A DNA stretch of 5,680 bases, taken from Erythrobacter sp. UBA3075. Its GTDB lineage: Bacteria > Pseudomonadota > Alphaproteobacteria > Sphingomonadales > Sphingomonadaceae. Shown one piece after another: positions 5,611 through 5,680 of this stretch (its first letter is position 1; each line of letters opens with the position of its first letter). Location of the stretch: positions 6,703 to 12,382 of the forward strand of contig DFBR01000215.1 of assembly GCA_002367375.1 (NCBI GenBank), written 5' to 3'. The translations under genes were made by a program, and so were the position numbers. The notes beneath the pieces were generated by a model. That model saw nothing but the letters and a program-made list of their open reading frames with translations, ran no database searches and was not told where the DNA came from.

Positions 5611-5680
5611 TGATGGCTGACGACAAGAAAACCGAAGAAACTCCGGCGGTCGAAACGCCGGAAACTGCAACGGAAACCGC
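5610..5680 (+). CDS. rpsE: 30S ribosomal protein S5 (uS5), N-terminal part
   Basis: This open frame begins at the TGATG overlap with the rplR stop and runs off the right edge, giving 23 complete codons and two bases. In the S10-spc order rpsE follows rplR, and that position is the main reason for the assignment. The visible residues, [20 protein letters not shown] and on, are not part of the conserved S5 core: they are rich in Glu and Thr, with ETP repeated. E. coli S5 begins with a short segment leading quickly to the core, so this gene probably encodes an acidic N-terminal extension of the kind I recall in Sphingomonadales S5. S5 acts in the small-subunit body, in decoding fidelity and at the mRNA entry. 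The start could be 5610 or 5613. Function is inferred from context, as no S5 core motif lies within the window. Confidence 0.85.
   Translation, partial: MMADDKKTEETPAVETPETATET

Overview
The window is a continuous stretch of the bacterial S10-spc ribosomal protein gene cluster, all on the + strand. It runs from the 3' end of rplB, through the end of the S10 operon, into the spc operon, and stops a few codons into rpsE. The order is rplB(3' part)-rpsS-rplV-rpsC-rplP-rpmC-rpsQ | rplN-rplX-rplE-rpsN-rpsH-rplF-rplR-rpsE(5' part). This is the classical conserved bacterial order, with no insertion, loss or rearrangement. All 13 complete genes are open, have near-family lengths and look intact.

The organism is most likely an alphaproteobacterium, and my best guess is Sphingomonadales (Sphingomonas/Novosphingobium/Erythrobacter relatives). 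This rests on the GC-rich sequence, the alphaproteobacterial style of L22 (an N-terminal extension starting MGKAKSPRR) and of the L2 C-terminus (RSRHAKKKR), the lysine/alanine/aspartate-rich tail on S17, and the acidic Thr/Glu-rich start of S5. The order-level placement is inference from remembered family features; no alignment was run.

Layout: positions 1-2639 hold the distal S10-operon genes. A 96-base gap at 2640-2735 is the only sizeable non-coding stretch and lies at the usual S10/spc boundary; it contains a perfect 12-bp palindrome but no convincing promoter or terminator. Positions 2736-5680 hold the spc-operon genes. Spacing is otherwise very tight. Five gene pairs share one base (TAATG or TGATG), rplX and rplE overlap by 8 bases, and the other gaps are 1 to 24 bases. 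This points to polycistronic transcription and translational coupling.

The products work together as structural parts of the ribosome. S19, S3 and S14 form part of the small-subunit head. S5 and S8 sit in the body around the central rRNA junctions, and S17 binds the 5' domain. L2 borders the peptidyl transferase region, L22, L24 and L29 surround the exit tunnel, L5 and L18 bind 5S rRNA, L16 contacts the tRNA sites, and L6 and L14 are near the factor-binding and subunit-interface side.

I found no new biological system here. The points worth a second look are the low-complexity C-terminal tail of S17 with an internal 14-bp direct repeat, the acidic N-terminal extension of S5, the palindrome in the rpsQ-rplN gap, short extra C-terminal tails on L16 and L5, and the overlap architecture. 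No tRNA, rRNA, mobile element, CRISPR array or credible opposite-strand gene was seen.
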